The notes under the pieces: model-generated | What the model was told of the DNA's origin: nothing | Seen by the model: the letters and a program-made list of their open reading frames with translations, nothing else | The model's database searches: none | Position numbers and translations under genes: made by a program | Shown here: positions 17,338 through 29,300 of the stretch, piece after piece | How positions within the stretch are numbered: position 1 is the first letter of the stretch | Layout: the number at the start of each line of letters is the position of its first letter | Source of the DNA: Nocardia carnea NBRC 14403 | GTDB taxonomy: Bacteria > Actinomycetota > Actinomycetes > Mycobacteriales > Mycobacteriaceae | Direction: 5' to 3' | Assembly (NCBI RefSeq): GCF_000308515.1 | Contig: NZ_BAFV01000065.1 | Coordinates: 42,951 to 106,950, forward strand | DNA: 64,000 bases

Positions 17338-18234
17338 TGCGCTGACCCCTTCGGCTCTACGAGGGCGAACACCCGTAGGCTAAATCGGCCGACCCGGGCG
17401 TCTCGCCTGCCATTGGTCATGAACACAGAGGCCCTTGGGCAGCGACGGTTCCTTCGCTGTCGCCGGTATCAGAGTCGTGCCGTACGCACGATCAGTACGT
17501 CTCCCTATGCGTCAGGAGACAGAGCAGCCGCAGCGAGGTGCGACTGTGGAGGTACGTTTGTGTTGGTGTCCAACTCACGGTGACGAGTCAGAGCACGACT
17601 GCGAGATACATCTGACTGCGGCAAGTTAGTAAGAAACCACGGAGACAGGATCCTGAAAATGCACAGGTGGTGCTCAAGAGGTTAACCGAGAATCTACCAC
17701 TGTGCTACCAGGAGAGGGGCTGCTGCACGATCAGGTGACATTGTCACCTGATCGTGCAGCAGCCCCTTGTGGCCGGATAGGCGTGAACTGCGGGTTGGCC
17801 AGCCAGTCCCGCAGCTCGTTTCCGTTATGCTGAAGTCGACGCTCATCGCTGCGAGAGCTTCGATCACCGCTGGCGCGAGCTGTAGAGCGAACGTGGCGCA
17901 CACCAGGTCGAGCCAGGGCCTGGGGAGTCGGCCCGGTCGGCGGCTGCGGCGGTCATACGCGAACCGCGGGCACGGGGGAGTGGAACCTGAAAAACGTTGT
18001 CTACGTTTCGGGTTGAACGCGGAAGCCCCAAGTCCGAGGTGCGCTTGCCGCGGTGGATTCGAGCATGTCAGGGGGACGCAAGGTCGGCAGGCGGGCCAGA
18101 TCATGTCGCATGACGTTAGGTAGTAGAACGACAGTTTCGCTGACGAAATAAAGATTACGGTAATCAGATATGCGCATCTATATATTTTGACGTCATTCGC
18201 CCGGAACCTCACGTTGTCGATCTAATCCCCATAG
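17338..18234. other. Non-coding / decayed region
   Basis: About 900 bp without a convincing gene. Frames are short, switch often and lack family motifs. A 64-codon frame (17435-17629) ends in a Cys-rich stretch (LCWCPTHGDESEHDC) but has no recognisable match. The only strong structure is the palindrome at 17715-17767. The right end (18120-18240) is locally AT-rich, unlike the surrounding DNA, which suggests foreign or degenerating sequence. Confidence 0.5.
17715..17767. repeat. 53-bp palindrome with 26-bp perfect arms and a 1-nt centre
   Basis: Left arm 17715-17740 begins AGGGGCTGCTGCACGATC; right arm 17742-17767 is its exact reverse complement; the single centre base is T at 17741. No T-tract follows, so a simple terminator is unlikely. 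The GGGGCTGCTGCA end resembles insertion-sequence terminal repeats, so two abutting IS ends are the first explanation to test. Confidence 0.85.
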
Positions 18235-18570
18235 CTTAGGACGAGACACATCCATCCATTCTGGAGAGATGATGAATACTGCGCCGCGCAGATACCGTCG
18301 ATGGACCAGGCATGCCGACCGCACCTCGCCGCGACGGTCCACATCCTCGAACCGACCTTGGTAATCCTGCAAGGCAAGGCGCTGCGAGCACTGATCGCGC
18401 CTCACCTGAAGAACACCGAACGTATCGACCCGGCCAACGAGCATCTCGAACATGCCGAGTTCGCCGGCGTGCACACAACTGGGGCAGCTCGCCTGGCGGG
18501 CTACGCCACAGCTGCCCCCGAAGCACCGCACGCGACTGTCACACTTGGGCAACCGAGGCGCGGTAGTTGA
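18235..18570 (+). pseudogene. Gene remnant, possibly uracil-DNA-glycosylase-like
   Basis: An open frame after TAG at 18232 reads RHIHPFWRDDEYCAAQIPSMDQACRPHLAATV, then ILEPTLVILQGKALRALIAPHL and DPANEHLEHAEFAGVHT. The LxPTLVILQGK strand-turn and the Cys pattern recall UDG-superfamily-like proteins, but the 5' end is missing and the frame runs out in sequence that overlaps the IS30 remnant on the other strand. No start codon with a ribosome site is evident except an internal ATG at 18301. Family assignment is tentative. Confidence 0.4.
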
Positions 18571-18718
18571 GTCTGCCGCCGCGGGTAGCGGCGTTGCGCC
18601 GCAACTCACGGGAAATGGTCGACGGGCTACGGCCCAGGACCTGCGCGATCTCCCGCACACTCTTGCCCTGAATCCGCAGCAGCGCGATCTCCTCACACCA
18701 ACCGACCACCCCTGTCAT
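18539..18718 (-). pseudogene. IS30-family transposase fragment (N-terminal HTH)
   Basis: 59 codons: after MTGVVGWCEEIALL comes the HTH REIAQVLGRSPSTISRELRRN and then RGGRLNYRASVAQV before a stop. This matches the N-terminal DNA-binding part of actinobacterial IS30 transposases; the DDE domain is absent. No terminal repeats of an intact IS30 are visible. It marks an old insertion in this decayed stretch. Confidence 0.75.
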
Positions 18719-18826
18719 ACGACGAAATTCACCTCGCGAGTCCGGCTCCGAGCATGAAGCGCACGAGATGTCGACCGGGCCGAAATCTCGTCCACGGAAG
18801 AAGGGGATCCTGCGGCGCCGAACCCT

Positions 18827-19317
18827 CTACTTGACATAATTACTTATTATCGGCAAACCCGTTGCAGCACAACAACACCCAGGGGAGTAGCCTGGCGGCA
18901 GCCGACCACCCACAGAGATCCGGAAGGTCACAGGCGTTCCGGACCTCCGGCATGGAGACCACGCAGAGTCCGGAAGGTGGCGCACGATCGACCGCGCAGT
19001 GGTTGCCAATCACTCGGCAGCCTCAGTCGACGGTCGCATCGATCGAATCCAGAAAAAGATGAGAGTGCCCGGCACGGCCACATCAGTCACACGCATCCCA
19101 TTGCGTCACAGTGACGTATCCAAGCATGCATGAATATTCACCCAAGCCGTCGGTATGCGAAACGACTCTCAACCCTTCCCGGATTCACCGGCTACTCTCA
19201 ACTCTTCCCGGATCACTCTCACCTTTTCCCGGATTGCACATGGGTCGCTACGGCTCGGTGTTCGGTCTCCGACCCGGCCTTCCGAAGAATGCCGATAATC
19301 TACATTACGTCAAGTAG
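18827..19317. repeat. 491-bp stretch bounded by imperfect inverted repeats
   Basis: 18827-18855 begins CTACTTGAC and ends TTATCGGCA. 19290-19317 read on the other strand begins CTACTTGAC and ends TTATCGGCA, with a divergent 10-11 nt middle. Conserved ends with a variable middle and no internal gene suggest a MITE-like element, or a pair of recombinase half-sites in inverted orientation. No target duplication was identified with confidence. Confidence 0.5.
19166..19235. repeat. Three short imperfect tandem repeats
   Basis: Three copies of CTCTCA-(A/C)C(C/T)CTTCCCGGAT at 19166-19185, 19195-19214 and 19216-19235, spaced 29 and 21 nt. They lie inside the inverted-repeat-bounded stretch. They could be protein-binding iterons or slippage products. 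Confidence 0.6.
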
Positions 19318-19503
19318 TCTCCAGGAGACGGTCTGTGGGACGTCCCCCGCGGCAGCCGGCTCCCCCTGTGAACCCCGCTGTCCAGCAGGAAGGGGCGAGT
19401 CGACACGGGGCGGGGTGCGTGCCGCCGGGCACCGAGGCGAAGTCAGCACTCCAGGGTGATGCACGAACCGGCGCGGGCCGATCACTGTGAGAACGTGAGT
19501 CCA

Positions 19504-20316
19504 ATGTCGAATCGCGACGTGCGTCCCGGCCTTGTCCGCGGACCACAGTCATCAGCTACCGCCCAAGTCTGGCCGGCTCTCGGTACCTATGTGGCGGGCA
19601 CGCTGGCGGCCTCGGTCGCGCTGCTTGTCGTGCAACCCCATTCGGGTGTCGCTCCTGCGGCGCTGTCCCTGGTCCAGTTCGCTCCGGCGCTGGGCGCGCT
19701 CGCCACATGGCTGATATTCCGGCGGACCGTTGCCCGACAGTCCCCCGCGCCGGTTTCCGCCCGGCGAACAGGGATGAATATCGTGGCAGTGGTCGGTACC
19801 TCCGTAGTGTTCGGGCTGCTGGTCGCCGGAGCAGTCCTTGCTTCGGGGGCGGCTCTTGCTGGGCCTGCGGCGGCCGGGACTGTTCCCTTCACGGTATTCC
19901 TGCTACTGCAGCTGCTCGGTGCGACCGGCGAGGAGGTCGGGTGGCGGGGACTTATGCAGCCGATGCTGGAATCCCGGATGACCCGTTTCGCGGCGATTTC
20001 GGTGACCGGGGCGACCTGGGCGCTATGGCATGTTCAGGCATTCGCGGCAGGACCGGTGACCGCGGTGTGCTTCGTCGTATCGACGATGGCGTTCGCTGTT
20101 GTGCTCGGATACCTGAGTGAGGGCAGTTACGTTCAGCGTGTGCTGGTCGCTTCGGTCGGTCACTGGCTGATCAATATCGCGGTGTATCTACCGGTCGGTG
20201 ACGACACCTTGGGCCGGCCGCAGGTTGTGTTCATCGCGGTTGCCGCTGTGATCGCCGCCGCCGGTGTGGGCACAGCGCGGGCTCTGCGGCGCGGTGACAG
20301 GTCTCCCCTGAGCTGA
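19504..20316 (+). CDS. CPBP-family intramembrane metalloprotease
   Basis: 270 aa with about eight hydrophobic segments. The family motifs are present: EEVGWR (motif 1, near 142, giving EExxxR), WALWHV (motif 2, the FxxxH-type His) and VGHWLIN (motif 3, HxxxN). These are the Glu/His residues of the Abi/CAAX-type protease site in the membrane. ATG 19504 is the best placed start. Roles in actinobacteria are mostly unknown; some homologues give self-immunity to peptide products. It faces the NRPS gene end-to-end, so an immunity role for that product is possible but unsupported. Confidence 0.8.
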   Translation: MSNRDVRPGLVRGPQSSATAQVWPALGTYVAGTLAASVALLVVQPHSGVAPAALSLVQFAPALGALATWLIFRRTVARQSPAPVSARRTGMNIVAVVGTSVVFGLLVAGAVLASGAALAGPAAAGTVPFTVFLLLQLLGATGEEVGWRGLMQPMLESRMTRFAAISVTGATWALWHVQAFAAGPVTAVCFVVSTMAFAVVLGYLSEGSYVQRVLVASVGHWLINIAVYLPVGDDTLGRPQVVFIAVAAVIAAAGVGTARALRRGDRSPLS

Positions 20317-20322
20317 ATTCGG

Positions 20323-20364
20323 GCGCCGGGTGTGGAGGCCCGCCCGGACCCCCACACCCGGCGC
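20323..20364. terminator. Bidirectional hairpin between CPBP and NRPS genes
   Basis: GCGCCGGGTGTGG (20323-20335) pairs perfectly with CCACACCCGGCGC (20352-20364), a 13-bp GC-rich stem with a 16-nt loop, exactly filling the gap between two convergent stop codons. No U-tract, as is common in actinobacteria. Confidence 0.8.
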
Positions 20365-20366
20365 GG

Positions 20367-23300
20367 TCATCCATTGTGTCCGGCGGTTTCTCGGTCGAGT
20401 TGGTCGTTCAGCACGTGGGCAATGCGGGCCAGGACCGCCGGTTCGGTCATCGCCAGGTGGGTGGCGTCGATATCGATATCGGTGATGTGGCCGCGGACGT
20501 GCGGTTCCCAGCCTCGGTGGCCGGTGGCGGCGGCGCGGCGTTCGCCGGTGGCGGTGAAGTAGAGCATGTCACTGTCGAGGATCCGGGGTTGCCATTCGGC
20601 GGCGGCGCGGATCGACTGGTTGTAGGCGTCGGTCATGCGTTGGATGAGGGTGGCGTCGATACCGAGCTCCTCCCCCAGGTTCTGCCGGATCAGGGCGGCG
20701 GCTTCCTCGGCGGTGGCGTCGGTGGGGACGAAATCGATACCCATGACGGGGCCGAGGTTGGCGACGAGTTCGCCGGCGGTCACGGTGGTGACGGCCGATC
20801 GGTCGAATCCGTCGGCTTCGGCGTCCAGCAGGGCCAGTAGTGCGACTTCTTCGCCGGCGGCACGTATTTCGACGGCGATAGCGTGGGCGATCTGGCCGCC
20901 GAGGGACCAGCCGAGCAGGTGGTAGGGGCCGTGTGGCTGGATGGTGCGGATTTCGTCGAGGTAGCGGCGGGCGGTGTCGTCGATGGTGGCCGGTCCCGGG
21001 TCGGCGCCGCTGAGCTGTGGTGCCTGGATTCCGTAGATCGGCCGGTCGCCGGTGAGGTATTCGCCGAGGGGGCGGTAGCTCCAGGCCAGGCCCGAGGCGG
21101 GGTGGATGCAGAACAGCGGGGGTTGTGTGCCGGTGGTGCGGATGGGTAGCAGGACATCGAATCCCGGGCCCGCGGGTTCGCTGGTGACGTGTCCGGTGCG
21201 CATGCCGGTTTCGATGCGTTTGGCGAGTTCGGCGGGGCGCGGGTCGGACAGGATCCAGCTGACGGGGACTTCGTAGTCGAGTTCTTTGCGGAGTTCGCTG
21301 ACCACCTGTACCGATTTCAGGGAGTTGCCGCCGAGGGCGTAGAAGTCGTCGTCGGCGCCGACGCGGTCCACGCCGAGGACGTGTCCGTAGGCTCGGGCGA
21401 CTTCTCCTTCCAGCCAGGATTCGGGTTCCCGGAACTCCCCTACTGCGAAGACGGGTTCGGGTAGGTGTGTGCGGTCCAGTTTGCCGGAGGCGGTGAACGG
21501 TACGGTGTCGAGCACCATGACGGTGGTGGGCACCATGTAGTCGGGTAGTTCGGTGGCGGCGTGGGCGAGGACGGCGTCGGTGTCGACGGCGGCGCCGGCC
21601 GCGGGGACCAGGTAGGTGATGAGCCGGTCGCCGGTGGTGGAGGTGTGTACGGCGGCGATGGCGCGGGCGACGGTGGGGTGTTCGGCGAGGACGGCTTCGA
21701 TTTCGCCGAGTTCGATACGCAGTCCGCGGAGTTTCACCTGGAAGTCGGTGCGGCCCAGGTATTCCAGTTCGCCGGTGCGCAGGCGGCGGGCGCGGTCGCC
21801 GGTGCGGTACATGCGTTCGCCGTCGGTGAAGGGGTCGGGGACGAATCGTTCCGCGGTGAGGCCGGGGCGGGCGTGGTATCCGCGGGCGATCTGGTTGCCG
21901 GCGAGGTAGAGGTCTCCCGCTACTCCGGGTGGGACGGGGCGGAGGTGGGTGTCGAGGATGTGGGCGCGGACGTTCCAGACGGGTGTGCCCATGGGGACGC
22001 TGCCGTCGTCGGTGCCGGTGACGGGGTGGGAGGTGGCGTGCAGGGTGAATTCGGTGGGGCCGTAGAGGTTGTGCAGTTCGGTGTGGGGCATGGCGCGGTG
22101 TGCGGTGGCGGCCACGTCGGCGCCGAATGCTTCACCGCCGACGAGTAGCGCGCGCAGGGAGGTGAGGGATTGTGCGGGGGCGGCGTCGGCGAATGCGGCG
22201 AGCATGGACGGGACGAACGAGGTGAGGGTGATGTGCCGGTCGTCGATGGTGTCGGCGAGGTAGGCGGGGTCGGTGTGTCCGTCGGGGCGGGCGATGACGA
22301 GGCGGGCGCCGACGGCGAGGGTGGCGAACAGTTCCCACACCGAGACGTCGAAGGTGGCGGGGGTTTTCTGCAGGACGGTATCGGCGGCGGTGAGGCGGTA
22401 GGTGCCGATGATCCAGTGCAGTTGGTTGAGGACGGCGCTGTGCGGGACGGCGACGCCTTTGGGGCGGCCGGTGGAGCCGGAGGTGAACAGGACGTAGGCG
22501 GTGTTGTGGGGTCGTAGTGGGGTGTGGCGGTCGGTGTCGGTGACGGGGGTGTCGTCGTAGCCGGTGAGGTCGATGCCGTCGAGGGTGGTGAGGTCGACGA
22601 CGGGGGCGGCGGTGGTGAGCATGTAGTCGATGCGGTCGGCGGGGTGGGTGGGGTCGATGGGAACGTATCCCCCGCCGGCGGCGTGGACGGCGTACATGGC
22701 GGTGATCTGGTCGAGGGATCGGGGCATGCGTAATGCGACCAGGGTGTCGGGGCCGACGCCGCGGGTGATGAGCCAGCGGGCGAGGCGGTTGATGCGGGCG
22801 GCGAATTCGGCGTAGGTGAGGGTGTGGGTGCCGTATTCGACGGCGGGCCGGTCGGCGTGGGTGGTGGCGGCGCGGGTGAACAGGGCGGGGAGGGTTTCGT
22901 CCGGGTCGAGTGGCTGTTCGGTGGTGTTCCACCGGTGCAGGACGGCGTCTTTTTCTGTGGTGTCGAGGAGTTCGATGTCGTGGACCTGCCGGGTGGGGTC
23001 GGCGGCGATGGCGCGCAGCATGCGATGCAGGCGGGCGGCGAGGGTGGCGGCGGTGGCGGGGTCGAACAGGTCGGTGGCGTAGGTGATGCCGCCGGTGATT
23101 CCGGTGGGTGCGCCGGTGGCGTCGTAGGTGTCGGAGACGGTGATCTGGAGGTCGAACAGGGAGGTTGCGGTATCGGCTTCGACGGCGGAGGCGGTGAGTC
23201 CGGGGAGTTCGAATTCGGTGCCGGTCTGGTTCTGGAAGGCGAGCATCACCTGGAACAGGGGGTGGTGGGCGTGGGAGCGGACGGGGTTGAGTTCTTGGAC

Positions 23301-26300
23301 GAGGCGTTCGAACGGTACGTCGGCGTGCCCGAATGCGGCGAGGTCGGTGCCGCGGACGTGGTCGAGGAGTTCGGTGAATGTCATCTGGGCGGTGAGGCGG
23401 GTGCGCAGGACGAGGGTGTTGACGAACATGCCGACGAGGTCGTCGAGTTCGGGTTCGCCGCGTCCGGCGTAGGGGGTGCCGATGGCGATATCGTCGGTGG
23501 CGGCGAGCCGGCCGAGGGTGGCGGCGAGGGCGGCGTGGAACACCATGAACAGGGTGGTGTTGTGGGTGCGTGCGATGGTGTCCAGGTCGGCGTGGAGGCC
23601 GGCGTCGATGGTGAGGGGGATGTCGGCGCCGGTGTAGGTCTGGATCGCGGGTCGCGGCCGGTCGGTGGGTAGTTCGAGTAGGGGTGGCAGGTCGGCGAGT
23701 TGGGTGGTCCAGTAGTCGATTTGGGCGCGGAGCAGCGAGCCGGGGTCGTGTTCGGAGCCCAGGACGGTGTGCTGCCAGATGGTGTAGTCGGCGTATTGGA
23801 CCGGTAGTGGTGTCCAGGTGGGTGGGCGGCTGTTCACTCGGGCCTGGTAGGCGGTCATCATGTCGCGGGCCAGTGGGGCGAGGGAGGATCCGTCGCCGCA
23901 GATGTGGTGGATGACGACGGCCAGGACCCAGGTGTCGGGGCCGGTGTTGTAGAGGCGGGCGCGTAACGGTACTTCGCTGGTGACGTCGAAGACGGTGGCG
24001 ACGAATCCGGCGAGCGCGGCGGGGAGGTCGGTGTCGTCGATCGGGGTGGGGTGCAGGGGTGGTGTGGTGTGGTCGGCGGGCAGGACGACCTGTGCGGGTT
24101 CGCCGTCGGTGTGCGGGTAGTAGGTGCGCAGCACTTCGTGCCGGTCGATGACGTCGGTGAGGGCGTGGTGCAGGGCGTCGGTGTCGAGGTGGCCGGTGAG
24201 GCGGATGACGATGGGGATGCTGTAGGCGGCGGAGTCGGGTTCGAACCGGTTGAGGAACCACATGCGCTGCTGCGCGTAGGACAGCGGGATATGCGGGGGC
24301 CGGGGTTGTGGGGTGAGTGCTACGCGTCCGGTGTCGGCGTGGGATTCGGCGCGGGCGGCGAGTTTGGTGACGGTGGGTGCGTCGAAGATCATCGCGACCG
24401 GGACGGTGGCGTCGAGGGCGGCGCCGATGCGGGCGGCGACGCGGGTGGCGACGAGGCTGTTGCCGCCGAGTTCGAAGAAGTCGTCGTCGGCGCCGACGGC
24501 GCGGTCGAGGCCGAGTACGTCGGCGAAAACTCCGGCCACGATCTCTTCGACCGGGGAGGCGGGGGCCCGGAATTGTTTGGCTTGCAGGACGGGTTCGGGC
24601 AGGGCTTTGCGGTCGAGTTTGCCGTTGGGTGAGAGCGGGATCCGGTCGAGGACCATGATCGCGGCGGGCACCATGTAGGCGGGGAGGGTGTCGGCGAGTG
24701 CGGTGGTGAGGGTGTCGGCGGAGAGGTCGGCGCCGGGGGCCGGGACGACGTAGGAGACGAGGGTGACGGGTCCGGTGCCGTCGCGGCGCGGGATGGTGAC
24801 GGCGTAGGCGATATCGGGGCGGGCGCCGAGTGCGGTGTCGATTTCGCCGAGTTCGACGCGGTAGCCGCGGACTTTCACCTGGAAGTCGTTGCGTCCCACG
24901 AATTCGAGGTCGCCGTGGGTGTTCCAGCGGACGAGGTCGCCGGTGCGGTACATGCGGCTGCCGGGTTCGGCGTAGGGGCAGGCGGTGAATCGGGCCGCGT
25001 TGGTGGCGGCGCGGTTGAGGTAGCCGCGGGCCAGGGCGGGGCCGGCGAGATACAGTTCGCCGGTGACGCCGACGGGGGCGGGCCGGAGGCGGTCGTCGAG
25101 GACCAGGGCCTGCATTCCCGGGAGTGGGGTGCCGATGGTGGGTCGTTCGCCGGGGTGTACGGGGGCGGTGGCGGTGGCGACCATGGTGGTTTCTGTGGGC
25201 CCGTACAGGACCCGGAATTCGCGGGTGCCGGCGCGGTCGGTGCCGGCCCACCGGTTGATGAGGTCGGCGGGGACTTCGTCGCCGCCGGACATGACGGTGC
25301 GGAGGTCGTCGAGTCCGGTGGGGTCGACGGAGGCGAGGGCGGCGGGGGTGACGAAGGCGTGGGTGATGCGGTGGGTGCGGAGGAATTCGGCGAGTTCGTC
25401 GCCGCCGTAGATGCCGGTGGGAGCGATGACGAGGGTGGCGGCGCGGCCGGCGGCGAGCAGGATTTCCAGGAGGGAGGCGTCGAAGGACGGGGAGGCGAAG
25501 TGCAGGACGCGGTCGCTGGAGTCCGGCGGGGTGCCGCTGCGTTGTGCGGTGACGAAGTCGGCGATTCCGGTGTGGGTGACGGCGACACCTTTGGGGCGGC
25601 CGGTGGAGCCGGAGGTGAACACGATGTAGGCGGTGTTGCCGGGTCGTAGTGGCCGGAGCCGGTCGGTGTCGGTGACGGGTTCGGCGGATTCGGTGTCGAT
25701 GTGCGGGTGTGCGTCCGGGGAGTCGAGGAGGATCCAGTCGACGTTGCCGGGCAGTTGGGGTCGGGTGGCGGTGAGGGTGAGGCCGAGGTGGGCGTGGGAG
25801 TCGGTGACCATTTGTTCGATGCGGCCGGTGGGATAGCGGGGGTCGACCGGGACGTAGGGGGCGCCGGTTTTGACGACGGCCCACCAGGCGACGATCGCTT
25901 CGGCGGTGCGGCCGGTGGCGACGAGGACGGGGTGTTCGGGTCCGGCGCCGCGGCGGATCAGCAGCCGCGCCAACTGGTTGGATCGGGTGTCGAGGTCGCG
26001 GTAGGTGAGTTCGGTGTCGCCGGCGAGGAGGGCGGCGCCGGTGGGGTTGGCGTGGACAGCGGCGGCAAATACGTCCGGGAGCAGGGCGGGTGGCTGCGGG
26101 CCGGTGGGGTGGGGTCCGATCCGGGTGAGCAGGTCGTGGTGTTCGCTGGTGTCGAGCCAGTCGATATCGCCGACGGCTACCGCGGGGTCGGTGGTGACGG
26201 CTTCCAGGACGCGCAGCAGTCGGGTGACGAATTGGTGTGCGGTGGTGTCGTCGAACAGGTCGCGGGCGTAGGTGAGGGTTCCGGAGAGTCCGCCGGCTGC

Positions 26301-29300
26301 TCCCCCGTCGTCGTAGGTGTCGGCGAGGATCAGTTGCAGGTCGAATTGGGACAGTCCGGTGTCGATATCGGCGCGGGTGACGGTGACGCCGGGGAGTTCG
26401 ACGCCGGTGCCGGCGAGGTTCTGGAAGGCGAGCATCACCTGGAACAGGGGGTGCCGGTCGGTGGCGCGTTGCGGGTTGAGTTCTTCTACGACGCGTTCGA
26501 ACGGTACGTCGGCGTGTTCGAAAGCGGCGAGGTCGGTGTCGCGGGTACGGGTGAGGTGGTCGGTGAACGATTCGCCGGTGTCGACGGGGGTGCGCAGGGC
26601 GAGAGTGTTGACGAACATGCCGACGAGGTCGTCGAGGCCGGGTTCGCCGCGGCCCGCGACGGGGGTGCCGATGACGATGTCGTCGCTGCTGCTGAGGCGG
26701 GCGAGTACGGCGGCGAGGGCGGCGTGTACGGCCATGAACAGGGAGGAGCCGCGGGTGTGGGCGAGGTCGAGGAGCTTGGTGTGCAGGGCGGCGTCGATGG
26801 CGACGGGGATGCGGCCGCCGGCGAGGGAGGCGATCGGTGGGCGGGGCCGGTCAGTGGGGAGGTCGAGGCGGTCGGGGGCGTCGGTGAGGGTGTCGCGCCA
26901 GAACTGCAGCTGGGCCGACAGCAGCGATTCGGGGTCGTCGGCGGCGCCGAGGACTTCGCGCTGCCAGAGTGCGTAGTCGGCGTATTGGACGGGTAGTGGC
27001 TGCCAGTGGGGTGCGTGGCCGCCGGCGCGGGCGGCGTAGGCGGTGACGACGTCGCGGGCCAGTGGCCCCATGGATTGTCCGTCGCCGGCGATGTGGTGGA
27101 CGACGAGGACGAGCATGTAGTCGCCGGTGCCGAGGTCGAACAGTCCGATGCGGAGCGGGACTTCGGTGGTGACGTCGAATCCGGTGCGTACGAACGCGGT
27201 CACGGTATCGGTCAGGGTGGCGGCGTCGGCGGGGACGGTGTGCAGGGGCGGGGCGGGGTCGGTCAGGACCTGTTGGCGGGGTTCGCCGGCGGTTTCGGGG
27301 TAGATGGTGCGGAGTACTTCGTGGCGGGCGATGACGTCGGTGAGGGCGTCGTGCAGGGCGCCGGTGTCGAGGTGGCCGGTGAGGCGCAGCATCACGGGAA
27401 TGTTGTAGGCGGCGGAGTCGGGTTCGTACCGGTTGAGGAACCACATGCGTTGCTGGGCCAGCGACAGCGGTACGGGTTCGGGGTGGGGGCGGGCGGTGAG
27501 CGGTATGCGGTCACCGCTGCGCAGGGTGGTGGTGTGGCGGGCCAGGGCGGCGACGGTGGGCGCTTCGAACAGGGCCCGGACCGGGACGCGGACGCCGAGG
27601 GCGGCGCCGATGCGGGCCACCACCAGTGAGGCGCTGAGGGAATCGCCGCCGAGGGCGAAGAAGTCGTCGTCGGCGCCGACGCGGGGCATGTCGAGGACTT
27701 GGGCGTAGGTGTCGGCGACCAGTTCTTCCGGCCAGGTGGCGGGGGCCCGGTATTCGCGGGCGGCGAATGCGGGTTCGGGGAGGCGGTCGCGGTCGAGTTT
27801 GCCGTGGGCGGTGAGCGGTACGTCGTCGAGGACCATGATCGCGGCGGGCACCATGTAGGTGGGGAGTGCGGCGGCGAGTGCGGCGGTGAGGGTGTCGGCC
27901 GAGACGTTCACTTCCGGTGCGGGCACCACATAGGACACCAGTCGTGCCGGTCCCCCGTCGCCGTGGTGCGCGAGGGTGGTCGCGAAGGTGATGTCGGGGC
28001 GGGCCGACAGGACGGCGTCGATTTCGCCGAGTTCGACGCGGGAACCGCGGACTTTCACCTGGAAGTCGTTGCGTCCCACGAATTCGAGGTCGCCGCCGGG
28101 GGTGCGGCGGACGATATCGCCGGTGCGGTACATGCGGGCGCTACCGGTGTCGAACGGGCAGGCGATGAACCGGGTGGCGGTCAGTCCGGGCCGGTCGATG
28201 TAGCCTTCGGCCAGGCCCGGCCCGAACAGGTATAGTTCGCCGGCCACGCCCTGCGGTACGGGCCGTAGCCAGGTGTCGAGTACGGCGGCGGCCACGGGGC
28301 CGACGGGGCGGCCGATACCGATCGGTGTGGCGGCGGTCAGTTCGCCGGCGGTCGCCCAGATGGTGGTTTCGCTGGGGCCGTAGAGGTTGATCATGGTGCG
28401 GCCGGGTGCCCAGCGGTCGACCAGTTCTCGTCCGACGGGTTCGCCGGCGGTGGCCAGGACGCGCAGGCCGGTGAGGTCGTCGGCGGGGACGGTGGACAGG
28501 GCGGACGGGGTGATGACCGCGTGGGTGATGTGTTCGCGGCGGATGAGGTCGGCGAGTTCGCGGCCGCCGTACACGTCGGGGGGTGCGATGACCAGGCGGG
28601 CGCCGGAACCGTGTGCCATGAGCAGTTCGAACAGGTTGGCGTCGAAACTGGGCGAGGCGACCTGCAGGACTGTGGACTGTTCGTCGACGTGCAGGGTGCG
28701 GTGTTGTGCCGCGACCACGTCGGCGAGGGCGCGGTGCCCGACCCGTACACCTTTGGGGGTGCCGGTGGAGCCGGAGGTGTAGATGACGTAGGCGCCGCGG
28801 TCCGGGTGCAGTGGGGTGCCGCGTTCGGTGTCGGTGACCGGTTCCGGGGATTCGGCGGCCACACTGCGGTGGGTGGTTTCGTCGTCGATGATCAGCCAGT
28901 CGATTCCGGCGGGCAGGTTCGGCGCGGTGGCGGTATCGGTGATGCCGAGGCGGGCCGCGGAATCCGACAGCAGGAATTCGATGCGCCCGGCGGGCAGGTT
29001 CGGGTCGATCGGGACGAACGCGGTCCCCGCTTTGGCGGCCGCCCACAGGGCCACGACACCGGGCAGGGACCGTGGGAGTGCGAGGGCGGTGATCCGGCCG
29101 GGGCGGGCGCCGCGGCGGAGCAGGGTGCGGGCGAGGCGGTTGGATTGTTCGTCGAGTTCCCGGTAGGTGAGGGTCGTGGTGCCGTAGTGTGCGGCGACCG
29201 CGGCGGGTGCGGTAGCGGCGGTCGCGGTGAGGATCCCGGCGAGTGTGTCGGGGGTGTGGTGGGCGGTGCCGGGGTGGTCGGGTGCCGGTACGTCGGGTAG

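Larger units (their letters stand above)
18719..19503. other. Non-coding region holding an inverted-repeat-bounded stretch
   Basis: No supported gene. It contains the 491-bp stretch described separately, short direct repeats of GTCCGGAAGGT-type near 18920 and 18968, and the tandem repeats at 19166-19235. The sequence just before 19504 should hold the promoter of the CPBP gene, but no clear -10/-35 was recognised. Confidence 0.5.

Noticed and set aside
22132..25884. 1,250-codon open frame in another minus-strand frame inside the NRPS gene
   Set aside because: Arg/Pro/His-rich low-complexity translation, no motifs; a codon-bias shadow of the repetitive high-GC NRPS.
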